Source: Ectobacillus panaciterrae DSM 19096
GTDB lineage: Bacteria; Bacillota; Bacilli; Bacillales; Bacillaceae_G
Assembly: GCF_000430785.1 (NCBI RefSeq)
Contig: NZ_AUMR01000032.1
Location: forward strand, 1-64,000
Reading direction: 5' to 3'
Length of the DNA stretch: 64,000 bases
Shown here piece by piece: positions 7,634-15,257 of this stretch. The stretch's first letter is position 1. The number at the start of each line of letters is the position of its first letter. The notes beneath the pieces were generated by a model. That model made no database searches. It saw only the letters and a program-made list of their open reading frames with translations, and was not told the origin of the DNA. The position numbers were made by a program, and so were the translations under genes.

Positions 7634-8323
7634 TCATGGGCAGTGCACTGTTTTAATGTGAGAAAGGTGAACGTGTATTGTTTCGTTGCGTGCTACGACC
7701 AGCTCTACAAAATTGTTTTGAATGCTGACCAGTTTTCCGATTTTCATGTGCTGGTGTCCTAAATCAAACACGACAATTTTATCTATAAACTTTTTCAGCT
7801 GCTCTTCAAAGGTACGGGCGAGAGGTACGTTTGAAGGCTGAAGAGGCAGCTCTTGCTTCGTTAAATGGTATGGTGTTTGCTGCTCCGGATAAGGAATAAT
7901 CCATTTTACGTGCTGAAAAGGAATATATATTGTTTTATAAACCGGAGAGTAAAACACAAAATAATTGTTCATGATATGAATCACATAGCCGTGCATGGTT
8001 TGATTGCTTACTGCAAAAATCTCAGTAAATAGCCCTTTAGAATTTTGTAAAATTTTTCTAAAAGAGAGAGAAGACGAGTCTGAGGCGATCGGGTGATCCT
8101 CTGAAGTGATCGGGTGATCCTCTGAAGTGATCTTTATAAGATTTACTACATCCTCCGGAATTGTCGGGGCAATGCGCTGAATATGGAGAAGAGGAAGGTA
8201 CACATAGTCTTTTCCATTATATAAAACCAGTAGATCGGACCCTATCTCCAGCAATATGCCGTAAATAGCAATCTCGCCTGATAAAGTGACAGTGATTGGG
8301 TTTCTAAGATATGATTTATTCAT
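7634..8323 (-). CDS. CotB-like spore coat protein
   Basis: 229 residues built from three repeats of a beta-rich module (about residues 8-52, 95-145 and 178-228). Each module pairs a short strand ending in G-x-L or G-x-V with a stretch of the form N/D-x-(F/L)-V-x-(F/L) and a closing Y-(L/I)-P-hxHI(K/Q). The same module occurs in the neighbouring CotB-like protein and in B. cereus CotB/DUF2642 coat proteins. Residues 67-80 contain a tandem SEDHP duplication. The ribosome-binding site is GAAGGGAGA. It lies 90 bases downstream of the other coat gene, so the two may be co-expressed in the mother cell late in sporulation. Confidence 0.7.
   Translation of the reverse strand: MNKSYLRNPITVTLSGEIAIYGILLEIGSDLLVLYNGKDYVYLPLLHIQRIAPTIPEDVVNLIKITSEDHPITSEDHPIASDSSSLSFRKILQNSKGLFTEIFAVSNQTMHGYVIHIMNNYFVFYSPVYKTIYIPFQHVKWIIPYPEQQTPYHLTKQELPLQPSNVPLARTFEEQLKKFIDKIVVFDLGHQHMKIGKLVSIQNNFVELVVARNETIHVHLSHIKTVHCP
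8087..8132 (-). repeat. 21-bp tandem duplication inside the coat gene
   Basis: The 21-base unit is present exactly twice plus four bases. It duplicates the peptide ITSEDHP in frame, an uncorrected recent slippage event. Confidence 0.9.
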
Positions 8324-8414
8324 AACATCTCCCTTCTTTTACGAAAGACGTTTGCAGTTGCAAGGTTTTAACAGCCATACGCTATTTAGATCATTAGATG
8401 AGGATAGAGGCAGA

Positions 8415-9239
8415 TTAGTAGCCTTTGTAGTAGTTACGGCGCTTTTCGCTTGTTCTACGGCCGTAATCTTTTTCACATTTGTCACGCTTGTAGTAATAGT
8501 CTTTTTCATGGCTGTAGTCCTTTTCATATTTGTCATGCTCATAGCCGTTGTATCCATGCCCATTGTCTTTTCCTTGTTTATTGCCAGAATCTTTGCTGTT
8601 GTCTTTTTCGTTTGTATTTTTATTTTCGTTTTGAGAATTGGATGCATCATTTCCGTTTTCATTATTATTATTATCATTTTGGTTGCTATAATCCCAGGAA
8701 AAGCATTTAACATGGAATAGAGGGATATAGGTTTCTTTGTCATCTACTATAAGAATGATATGGTCCTTAATGCGTCCGCCTACAATACCCTTGACTTTGT
8801 GAGGCCCCTTACGGTTGATTTGAATTTCTTTTCCTTTTAAACGGTCAATCAGAGCTGTAAACCGTTGTCCGGGAACAAGAATTACTTTCTCCTCGTTCTT
8901 ATTATTGTTGTTATTCTTGTTATTGTTATTATTCTTGTTATTGTTATTATTCTTATTATTGGCATTGTTATTGTTCTTATTACCGTTTCCTTGATTGCCC
9001 TCCTTATTTTCACCGTTTTCTTGATTACCTTCTTCTTCATCTTCATCTGCCTGCGCATAGCTTTTAATATGATGCATTTGGTAATAGAAGATGCCATCAT
9101 CAGTCTGCAGGGCACAAAAATCTGTACCTACCTTTAACAGTGTTCCTTCTCCATCCTCTATCTCCATTTCTGAACCAACTAGTGACTTCATGTTTTTTAT
9201 CAAGCCTTTTGCTTGATTGTTAGGATGATAATACAACAC
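8415..9239 (-). CDS. cotB: CotB-like spore coat protein with Asn/Lys-rich repeats
   Basis: 274 residues. The N-terminal module (about 15-65) has SLVGSEMEIEDGEGTLLKVG and YYQMHHIKSY, typical of Bacillus CotB proteins. Then comes an acidic Glu/Gly/Asn linker and a run of NNNNNK units (about 92-117). A second module follows (about 120-180, VPGQRFTALIDRLKGKEIQI), and last a hydrophilic tail rich in Asn, Lys, Asp, Tyr and Arg. In B. subtilis the CotB tail is heavily modified on the outer coat; this tail is of the same type but not serine-rich. Start GTG at 9239 follows AAGGAGGAA. It leads a likely coat operon with the downstream CotB-like gene. Confidence 0.8.
   Translation of the reverse strand: MLYYHPNNQAKGLIKNMKSLVGSEMEIEDGEGTLLKVGTDFCALQTDDGIFYYQMHHIKSYAQADEDEEEGNQENGENKEGNQGNGNKNNNNANNKNNNNNKNNNNNKNNNNNKNEEKVILVPGQRFTALIDRLKGKEIQINRKGPHKVKGIVGGRIKDHIILIVDDKETYIPLFHVKCFSWDYSNQNDNNNNENGNDASNSQNENKNTNEKDNSKDSGNKQGKDNGHGYNGYEHDKYEKDYSHEKDYYYKRDKCEKDYGRRTSEKRRNYYKGY
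8896..8990 (-). repeat. 18-bp tandem repeat encoding NNNNNK
   Basis: About three to four units of 18 bases, with slightly degenerate flanks, encode polyasparagine broken by lysine. Such repeats vary in number between strains by slippage. Confidence 0.85.
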
Positions 9240-9341
9240 AAATTCCTCCTTAAGGTGATCTTTTAAATTAGTGTCCCTATATGGTATTCACCATCACAGG
9301 ACAAGATATAGGATACTTGACTAAATTTTAAAAAATGGACG

Positions 9342-9374
9342 CAAAAAAAGCACTCTCACGTAAGGGAGTGCGGA
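9342..9374 (-). terminator. Terminator of the 152-aa secreted protein gene
   Basis: GCACTC/GAGTGC stem with extension, followed on the minus strand by seven Ts. Confidence 0.8.
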
Positions 9375-9379
9375 GCATA

Positions 9380-9838
9380 TCAGTTATTGAATTGGATGAT
9401 GAAATCTTGTTTCTTAGGCATGTGCAATTCTTTCTGACCCAGAGACGTGTACGCTATCGAAATTGTTCCTTTGCTAATTGGTTCATATGGCATCGCTTCT
9501 TCTTCTTCATATAATCCGCTGTTTGGATTATGAACAGTCAGTTCTATGGAATCAATGTTTTTAAGAGCGTATTGTTTTTTAATATGATCAGCAATTTGAG
9601 AAAGCGCGTCATATGAGGAGGCTTCTGTGACAACCATTCCTTTTATAATGCGCTTTTCCTTAGTATTGGACGAAGAAAGCGGCACAAGCAAGGGTTCCGT
9701 GCCGATTAACTGATACGAAACAGAGGAAGGGAGCGTTTGAGCAGATGCTTTCGGCTTATTATAATCTCCTATAATTGCTATAAAGCTGGCGAAAAGTGCA
9801 AATGCAATGAATAGACGAACAGAGGATACTCGTTTCAT
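9380..9838 (-). CDS. Secreted or membrane-anchored hypothetical protein
   Basis: 152 residues. Residues 1-33 look like a signal peptide: basic start MKRVSS, hydrophobic LFIAFALFASFIAIIG, and a possible cleavage after ASA. The mature part has a mixed alpha/beta character (SYDALSQIADHIKKQYALKN) and closes DFIIQFNN. No family recognised. The ribosome-binding site AAAGAGGG overlaps the 3' arm of a perfect 18-bp-arm palindrome just upstream, so translation or transcription may be controlled there. Monocistronic with its own terminator. Confidence 0.6.
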   Translation of the reverse strand: MKRVSSVRLFIAFALFASFIAIIGDYNKPKASAQTLPSSVSYQLIGTEPLLVPLSSSNTKEKRIIKGMVVTEASSYDALSQIADHIKKQYALKNIDSIELTVHNPNSGLYEEEEAMPYEPISKGTISIAYTSLGQKELHMPKKQDFIIQFNN

Positions 9839-9850
9839 TCTGCAAAATCC

Positions 9851-9897
9851 CTCTTTTCATGTATGATATTTATATGATGTATCATACATGAAAAGAG
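9851..9897 (-). promoter_or_regulatory. Perfect 18-bp inverted repeat overlapping the ribosome-binding site
   Basis: Arms 9851-9868 and 9880-9897 pair perfectly around an 11-base loop. On the minus strand the 3' arm ends in the GAAAAGAG that forms part of the ribosome-binding site, 13 bases before the ATG at 9838. It could be a repressor operator or an RNA hairpin that hides the site. There is no T-run, so it is not a simple terminator. Confidence 0.6.
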
Positions 9898-10022
9898 TTA
9901 ACGCAAAATGAAGATAAGGTAAAGAATCGTAAAATGTACCTTATAGAGTAGACACTTAAAAAAGTCTACCTATAGGGCACTTTTTTGTATAATTAAGAAA
10001 AACACAGGGATTGGGGAAGATT

Positions 10023-10100
10023 ATGAGTAAAAAGGAAACGTCTGTAAATGCAGCGGTTTCGACAAATATGAGTCTGTTTGGTAAAATAAAGAAAAAATGA
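10023..10100 (+). CDS. Candidate 25-aa basic peptide coupled to the DUF72 gene
   Basis: ATG at 10023 follows TTGGGGAAGA at good spacing. The peptide reads MSKKETSVNAAVSTNMSLFG, then KIKKK and stop. Its TGA overlaps an in-frame ATG of the DUF72 gene as ATGA (10097-10100), a common sign of translational coupling. No homolog recognised; it may be a leader peptide or a real small protein. Confidence 0.45.
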   Translation: MSKKETSVNAAVSTNMSLFGKIKKK

Positions 10101-10117
10101 TAAAGGAATGTGCTGGT

Positions 10118-10963
10118 ATGATTTTAATTGGTTTAACAGGCTGGGGAGACCACGATTCTCTTTACCCTGATAAGCAAGCAAGTAAGAATAAGCTGCAAAC
10201 ATACAGCCGCCACTTTCCCATTGTAGAAATTGATAGTTCTTTTTATGCAATGCAGCCTGCACGTAATTATGCAAAATGGATAGAGGAAACCCCTGAGGAT
10301 TTTTCCTTTGTTGTCAAGGCTTATCAGGGGATGACAGGACATATGCGGGGAGAAATTCCGTTTGAAAGCCCGGATGAAATGTTTGCAGCATTTAAGCAGT
10401 CCATTGTGCTCTTGTTAGAAGCCGGAAAGCTTAAAACGGTTTTATTTCAATACCCTCCTTGGTTTAATTGTCAAAAAAAGAATGTGGATATGCTTTTATA
10501 TACGAAGGAAAAGATGGGAGACATTCCGTGTGCGATAGAGTTTCGAAATCAAACATGGTTTGAACCGCATATGCAAGAAAAAACGCTATCGTTCATGAGG
10601 AGGGCGAACTGGATCCATACGATTTGCGATGAACCGCAAGCGGGAATCGGATCTGTGCCGGCTGTATTGCAGCCGACTCATCCTGAACTTACGCTCGTTC
10701 GATTGCATGGAAGAAATGTACACGGGTGGATAAATAACGGGCAATCCCATTGGCGGGCTGTCCGTTGTTTATACCGTTATAATGAAGCTGAATTAAAAGA
10801 ATGGGCAAATCGCATACAAGAACTGCATAAGAGCACGAAAGAGGTTTGTGTGCTGTTCAACAACAACTCCGGCGGTGATGCGGCTGATAATGCAAAGCAG
10901 CTTATGGATATATTGCATATTGATTACGGAGAGGAAGGGCCGGAGCAAATGCAGTTATTTTAG
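10118..10963 (+). CDS. DUF72 family protein (YecE/YunF-like)
   Basis: 281 residues from ATG at 10118, which gives the family's usual start (MILIGLTGWGDHDSLYP). The ATG at 10097, overlapping the 25-aa ORF, is an alternative that adds seven residues. DUF72 proteins have a TIM-barrel-like fold of unknown function. Conserved family stretches seen here are FPIVEIDSSFYAMQ near 30, VFKAYQGMTGH-like VVKAYQGMTGH near 72, PCAIEFRNQTWF near 144 and VCVLFNNNSGGDAADNAKQL near 240. Followed by a strong terminator. Confidence 0.88.
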   Translation: MILIGLTGWGDHDSLYPDKQASKNKLQTYSRHFPIVEIDSSFYAMQPARNYAKWIEETPEDFSFVVKAYQGMTGHMRGEIPFESPDEMFAAFKQSIVLLLEAGKLKTVLFQYPPWFNCQKKNVDMLLYTKEKMGDIPCAIEFRNQTWFEPHMQEKTLSFMRRANWIHTICDEPQAGIGSVPAVLQPTHPELTLVRLHGRNVHGWINNGQSHWRAVRCLYRYNEAELKEWANRIQELHKSTKEVCVLFNNNSGGDAADNAKQLMDILHIDYGEEGPEQMQLF

Positions 10964-10973
10964 TAAACAAAAG

Positions 10974-11012
10974 AAAAAGGCTGTACAAACAGGGGGAATG
11001 TACAGCCTTGTT
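10974..11012 (+). terminator. Terminator of the DUF72 gene
   Basis: AAGGCTGTACA/TGTACAGCCTT stem followed by GTTTCTTG. Confidence 0.8.
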
Positions 11013-11073
11013 TCTTGTATAAAGATAGAGGGGTAAAACTTTAGTTACTTGTTGTATTGTTGGCTTCATAATA

Positions 11074-11098
11074 AATGATAATGGTTATCATTATCATT
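11074..11098 (+). promoter_or_regulatory. Fur box upstream of the 72-aa gene
   Basis: AATGATAAT and ATTATCATT arms around seven bases form overlapping TGATAAT/ATTATCA heptamers, close to the Bacillus Fur consensus. It lies 43 bases before the ATG at 11141. Confidence 0.75.
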
Positions 11099-11140
11099 GT
11101 CAATGGTTTTTCACAAAAAAATTGAAATCGGGGGAGAGGG

Positions 11141-11359
11141 ATGAAAGAGAAGGTCATTCGGGATGTCATGACAGAGATGCTGAAAACAAAAAAGTGCACC
11201 TTTGTACAACTGTTTGGGCACCTCATTGATAAAGGATTGGCAGAAGATACGCGAGAGGATCGAAAGTTGGTCGTTTCAATTATGAGAGATATTGAAATAA
11301 ACGGACAAAAAGGTGCGCTTTTTGTTTGTCCGTTACAACAAAACAAGGAACAGCATTAA
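11141..11359 (+). CDS. Small protein behind a Fur box, hypothetical
   Basis: 72 residues, starting MKEKVIRDVMTEMLKTKKC at ATG 11141 behind GGGGGAGAGGG. Predicted helical N-terminal half with one Cys, then REDRKLVVSIMRDIE and a short tail. Its promoter region carries a strong Fur box, so it is probably made under iron starvation. Small Fur-regulated proteins (FbpA, FbpB, FbpC) act with the FsrA small RNA in B. subtilis, but I see no clear match to them. The stop lies in a palindrome shared with the convergent gene. Confidence 0.6.
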   Translation: MKEKVIRDVMTEMLKTKKCTFVQLFGHLIDKGLAEDTREDRKLVVSIMRDIEINGQKGALFVCPLQQNKEQH

Positions 11360-11373
11360 TGCTGTTCCTTGTT
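11343..11373. terminator. Palindromic terminator shared by two convergent genes
   Basis: ACAAGGAACAGCATT/AATGCTGTTCCTTGT, a perfect palindrome without a spacer. It contains both stop codons and encodes NKEQH-stop or KEQH-stop on both strands. Confidence 0.85.
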
Positions 11374-11562
11374 TGCATAGTAATCGTTTAAATCAAAAGG
11401 TGTAATTTCGCGAATGAATTCTCGGGAAATCAAAACTTGGATTAACGTACTTTCCGTAATAGAAACCCCTTGTTTCTTTTTATAGCTTTGTTGAAGAAGC
11501 TCTAGTTTTTCTGCTATATCCTTCGGTAATTCAATTGTTACTGCCGTCTTATTCAATTTCAT
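11356..11562 (-). CDS. Small ribbon-helix-helix-like protein, hypothetical
   Basis: 68 residues. The start MKLNKTAVTIELPKDIAEKL has the beta-strand-then-helix pattern of ribbon-helix-helix DNA-binding proteins (a basic strand, then LPxDIxxKLE), followed by a second helix (TESTLIQVLISREFI). A GGAGGGGAT ribosome-binding site precedes the ATG. The stop lies in the shared palindrome. This suggests a small transcription regulator, but no target is visible and the assignment rests on pattern alone. Confidence 0.6.
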   Translation of the reverse strand: MKLNKTAVTIELPKDIAEKLELLQQSYKKKQGVSITESTLIQVLISREFIREITPFDLNDYYANKEQH

Positions 11563-11642
11563 CCCCTCCGTCCATAGCGTACCATTAAATGATGTAAAAT
11601 GGTATCAGAATATGACGGAAAGAGAGAAATAGTATGTGTTTT

Positions 11643-12173
11643 TTAAGCAATTCCGATATACTTTAACGTCTTAGACGGCGTACTGTGATCAAAGAAGTGC
11701 TGTAAAAAGGCAATATCAACACCGGACTTATAAGCGCAGTAGCCCCAAGTCTTGCGGAGCGTGTGAGAACTTACTCCGTCTAAACCGGCTTCCTTAGCCG
11801 CTTTATTTAAGATAAACCAAGCGTGCTGCCGTGTGATTGATCCTGTTCCTTTTTGAGACCTCAATAAATACTCGTTGCATCGATACGATTTTCGTTCATT
11901 CATATACTCTGTAATGGCTGTTTTAAGCTCGCGATTTACAGCAAACCATTTATGTTTTTTTGTTTTTTCATTGCAGAATAAAATAGAATGCCGCACTTGT
12001 CCTTCTTCGTCAAGCACATCCCCTACCTTCAGTTGAAGGATTTCACTCACTTTTAAACCTGAATTTACAGCTAAGGCAAATAATAAAGCATCACGCTTAG
12101 ACGATTGCAGAAGCAGATGTTTCATTTGTTGTAATTGCGTTTGATTTTGGATGGGTTGTCCTACTGGTTTCAT
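11643..12173 (-). CDS. Tyrosine recombinase-fold protein, catalytic domain only
   Basis: 176 residues matching the catalytic domain of phage-integrase/XerC-type tyrosine recombinases without the N-terminal core-binding domain. The second-box residues are present in SSHTLRKTWGYCAYKSG (H-x-x-R), then HFFDHSTPSKTLKYIGI with the His and the Tyr. In the first box, where the catalytic Arg normally sits (GLRxSEL), this protein has GLKVSEILQL, so the Arg appears to be Lys. The start is supported by AGGAGAG upstream. Short proteins of this kind are common in Bacillus and may not cut DNA. No att-like repeats were found nearby. Confidence 0.8.
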   Translation of the reverse strand: MKPVGQPIQNQTQLQQMKHLLLQSSKRDALLFALAVNSGLKVSEILQLKVGDVLDEEGQVRHSILFCNEKTKKHKWFAVNRELKTAITEYMNERKSYRCNEYLLRSQKGTGSITRQHAWFILNKAAKEAGLDGVSSHTLRKTWGYCAYKSGVDIAFLQHFFDHSTPSKTLKYIGIA

Positions 12174-12280
12174 TCCTCTTCACTCTCCTCTTATTCAAAT
12201 CTATAAGGAAAGAAATAACACTTACAAATATAGCGAGGAGGTGTGTATTTCATGTGAAGTTCCCGTGAAGTTATAATAAA

Positions 12281-14092
12281 CTATTCCATTTCATTTGCTT
12301 TTGGCAGGAAGAAACAAAAGACAACGCCGTCTTCCTCATTTCGTACGCCGTACGAAGCACCGTGCAAATCTAAAATGTTTTTAACAATGGATAAACCTAA
12401 ACCAGTGCCCCCCGTATGGCGGCTTCTTGAAGCATCCAGTCTGTAGAACCTGTCCCAAATCTTATCCAGGCTTTCTTCAGGGATAGGTTCTCCCGTATTT
12501 CTGATGGACACTTTTATTTGTTCATTTTCTTCGGATGCCGTGATGATAATATGTTTTTCTGCAGGCGTATACCGGATAGCGTTGCTTAATAAATTGACAA
12601 CGACTTGTTCAATTCGATTGCGGTTTGCTTCGACGATCAAATTCGATTCTGTCTGTATGTGAACCTGCAGCTGCTTTTCTTCAATGCTGAACAACAGCTT
12701 TGTGTATACTTGATGAATCAATGTATCTATAGCAAAAGGACTCATCTGAAGCTTGTAGGTGCCGGATTCTAGCTTCGCAAGCTCAAGCATTTCTACAATC
12801 AGGGTATTCATCTTGTCCGCTTCTTCCAAAATGACGTCCGTATAATAATCGGTATTTTTGCTTACTCCGTCCTTGATTCCTTCCGCAAAGCTGCGAATTA
12901 CGCTCAGAGGCGTTTTCAATTCATGGGAAACGCCGGAAATAAAATCTTTTCGAGTACGCTCCAATTGCCGTTCCCGCTCTACATCTTCCTGCAGCTTTTG
13001 GTTTGCGATATGAAGCTGCTCGATGCGATCCTTTAAATTGACAGACAACGTGTTGATGCTTTCTGATAAACTGCCGATTTCATCGTTGGAAGAAAAGGAG
13101 AGCTTCTCCGAAAAATCAAAATTTGCCATTCGTTTCGTAACTTGGTTCACTTTAATAAGAGGCTTAGCAATGATTTTCGAATAGTAGAATGATAATAAAA
13201 TAATAACAACAAATACAATCATGAGCGCATAGACATAATAGTCTTTTAAAACGAGCATGGCTTCATTGACCGGCTGAAGCGATGTCATGGCAAACACAAA
13301 CTCCGTCTCGCCTTTTTGTACAACGGGTTTTACAAAAAGTTGATTTAATCCCTTTTTCTCGTCACCGAACGTAAACGTTGTTAAAGCTTTGGGGTCTATA
13401 TCACCGAGAAGCACAGACAGCTCCCAGCGCTGCACGCCTTGGATTAAGGTATCCATATTATTTACAACTTGTAAATCAGCTTGAGAAGGCAGGGTCTGTT
13501 TCGTTACTTGTCCATTCAAGCGCATGACAAAATTGCCAGAGGCAGAATCATCTTTTAAATCCTCCCAGTGAATGCCGGATTCCTTTAAATCATCCATAAT
13601 GTTATCATTTGTCCATACGTCGCCGTGAGAGTTTTTAATTAAAATCGGAATGATCGTATCCTTTTTTCGAATGCCTTCTACATATATTTGCTCGTTATCT
13701 TGAATACCAAGCTTCATAAAAGAGGAATATTCCTCGCCTTTTAAGATATTGTTTAAAGGAATATTAAATGTTTTATTCCCATTAGTTTGCTGTATTTCCA
13801 TATAATAGTTATTGGCGTCCTTAATGACGCCATTCCGATCAAGCAGAATGAGCTGCGCATTCGTTTGATCAAAAAAGCGCTGCTTGAGCTTTTTTACAGA
13901 ATCAAAGCTTTGATCGCTCTTTGAATAATCATTTACGAATGTTTCAAATGCTTGCTGGACATTGTGAACTTTTTTGTTGATGTAGAATTTTTCTAAAAAC
14001 AGCGACTGACCTAAGAAAAACAAGAGAAAGGTAATAGTAAATAGGCCGGTTGTCAGTAAAAATAACTTCATTACAATGCTGCGTGTTTTCAC
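12281..14092 (-). CDS. Membrane sensor histidine kinase without an adjacent response regulator
   Basis: 603 residues: membrane span 1 (about 9-31), a large extracytoplasmic sensor region (about 35-280), span 2 (about 284-306), and a HAMP domain (KIIAKPLIKVNQVTKRMANF). The HisKA box has the phospho-accepting His in SGVSHELKTPLSVIRSF. The ATPase domain has NRIEQVVVNLLSNAIRYT and GGTGLGLSIVKNILDLHG. Start GTG at 14092 follows AGAGGTG. Catalytic boxes look intact. Such kinases normally pair with an OmpR-type regulator; here the flanking genes are a recombinase-fold gene and deoD, so the partner is elsewhere or lost. The signal is unknown. Confidence 0.9.
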   Translation of the reverse strand: MKTRSIVMKLFLLTTGLFTITFLLFFLGQSLFLEKFYINKKVHNVQQAFETFVNDYSKSDQSFDSVKKLKQRFFDQTNAQLILLDRNGVIKDANNYYMEIQQTNGNKTFNIPLNNILKGEEYSSFMKLGIQDNEQIYVEGIRKKDTIIPILIKNSHGDVWTNDNIMDDLKESGIHWEDLKDDSASGNFVMRLNGQVTKQTLPSQADLQVVNNMDTLIQGVQRWELSVLLGDIDPKALTTFTFGDEKKGLNQLFVKPVVQKGETEFVFAMTSLQPVNEAMLVLKDYYVYALMIVFVVIILLSFYYSKIIAKPLIKVNQVTKRMANFDFSEKLSFSSNDEIGSLSESINTLSVNLKDRIEQLHIANQKLQEDVERERQLERTRKDFISGVSHELKTPLSVIRSFAEGIKDGVSKNTDYYTDVILEEADKMNTLIVEMLELAKLESGTYKLQMSPFAIDTLIHQVYTKLLFSIEEKQLQVHIQTESNLIVEANRNRIEQVVVNLLSNAIRYTPAEKHIIITASEENEQIKVSIRNTGEPIPEESLDKIWDRFYRLDASRSRHTGGTGLGLSIVKNILDLHGASYGVRNEEDGVVFCFFLPKANEME

Positions 14093-14269
14093 AAATGCAC
14101 CTCTGTATATAAATCATATTTTCTTTATTATAACAAATAGAAAAGACAATACATAAATAAAGGATACATTGCAGGATGAGAAAACATGTCTTATGAAGGA
14201 GAAAATAAAGGGAGGAAAGTCGTAAAAAAAGGAACTTGACAGACGTATGACAAGTTCCTGTTCAAAAAA

Positions 14270-14974
14270 TTATTGAATTGCTGTATCCAGTGCAATTTGA
14301 ATCATATCATTAAATGTAGTTTGGCGTTCTTCCGCAGTTGTTTCTTCGCCTGTAAAGATATGATCGCTCACTGTAAGAACAGAAAGAGCATTTACGCCGT
14401 GCTTCGCTGCGATTGTATAAAGAGCAGTTGTTTCCATCTCCACTGCTAATACGCCGTATTCGCCTAATTTTTTAACCATATCCATGCTTTCGCGATAGAA
14501 CACATCTGCAGTCAAGACGTTTCCTACACGAAGGCTTAAGCCTTTTTCCACTCCTGCATCATAGGCTTTTTTCAGTAAATTAAAGTTTGCGCACGGCGCA
14601 AAATCAAAGCCTGGGAATGCAAGACGGTTGACGTTGGAATCTGTACAAGCAGTCATGGCAAGAATCACATCGCGCACTTTTACATCCTTTTGAATTGCTC
14701 CGCATGTTCCTACGCGAATTAAATTTTTAACGCCATAGCTTTGAATGAGCTCGTTTACGTAGATGGATATGGAAGGAACCCCCATTCCTGTTCCTTGTAC
14801 AGATACGCGTTTTCCTTTATATGTTCCAGTAAAACCGAGCATTCCGCGTACGTTGTTATAGCATTCTGCTCCTTCAAGAAACGTTTCTGCAATATATTTA
14901 GCGCGTAAAGGATCACCTGGAAGCAGAATTGTCTCGGCAATATCGCCTTGCTTAGCTCCGATATGAATACTCAT
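14270..14974 (-). CDS. deoD: Purine nucleoside phosphorylase, DeoD type
   Basis: Cleaves purine nucleosides with phosphate to base plus ribose-1-phosphate in purine salvage. 234 residues from ATG at 14974, behind TTAGGAGGT. The family start [20 protein letters not shown] and length agree, so the longer frame to 15016 is not used. Motifs: [24 protein letters not shown]-type [11 protein letters not shown] (phosphate site), [11 protein letters not shown] and [19 protein letters not shown] (base and ribose contacts). It stands alone; the sensor kinase downstream is about 180 bases away. Confidence 0.95.
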   Translation of the reverse strand: MSIHIGAKQGDIAETILLPGDPLRAKYIAETFLEGAECYNNVRGMLGFTGTYKGKRVSVQGTGMGVPSISIYVNELIQSYGVKNLIRVGTCGAIQKDVKVRDVILAMTACTDSNVNRLAFPGFDFAPCANFNLLKKAYDAGVEKGLSLRVGNVLTADVFYRESMDMVKKLGEYGVLAVEMETTALYTIAAKHGVNALSVLTVSDHIFTGEETTAEERQTTFNDMIQIALDTAIQ

Positions 14975-15257
14975 ACTATACCTCCTAATTTTCGTTCGTA
15001 TGTATTGCATCCTCATGGTGCAATAAGAATTATATAACAGTACGCCTGAAAAAGAATAGCAAAACCTTCAATTTCTGAATCTGTTTTAGTATAGGCAAAT
15101 GCAGAGCAATCTATTTTCTTGGCGTTTATTTCTTTTTTACTTTAGATTACACATATTCTTCCATTTTTGAACATTTGGCAAAAAACGTGCTCCTCTGGTT
15201 TCGCTGCGGTTTAGTATAGTTTGATACGATTTTATTAACCAGGAGATGAGATAATTG
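14975..15257. other. Intergenic region with divergent promoters
   Basis: About 280 bases between deoD and the interrupted gene. It must hold both divergent promoters. Apart from AT-rich promoter-like stretches I see no operator, ORF or RNA element. Confidence 0.4.

Noticed and set aside
8286-8720. 144-residue hydrophobic ORF on the plus strand opposite the coat genes
   Set aside because: Complement of Asn/Lys/Asp-rich codons gives Val/Ile/Phe-rich frames. No start signals, and the minus-strand genes account for the sequence.
8865-9137. 90-residue very hydrophobic ORF
   Set aside because: An antisense artefact of the NNNNNK repeat.
11643-12173. Phage or integrative element around the recombinase-fold gene
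   Set aside because: No other phage or conjugation genes, no tRNA, and no flanking direct repeats were seen.
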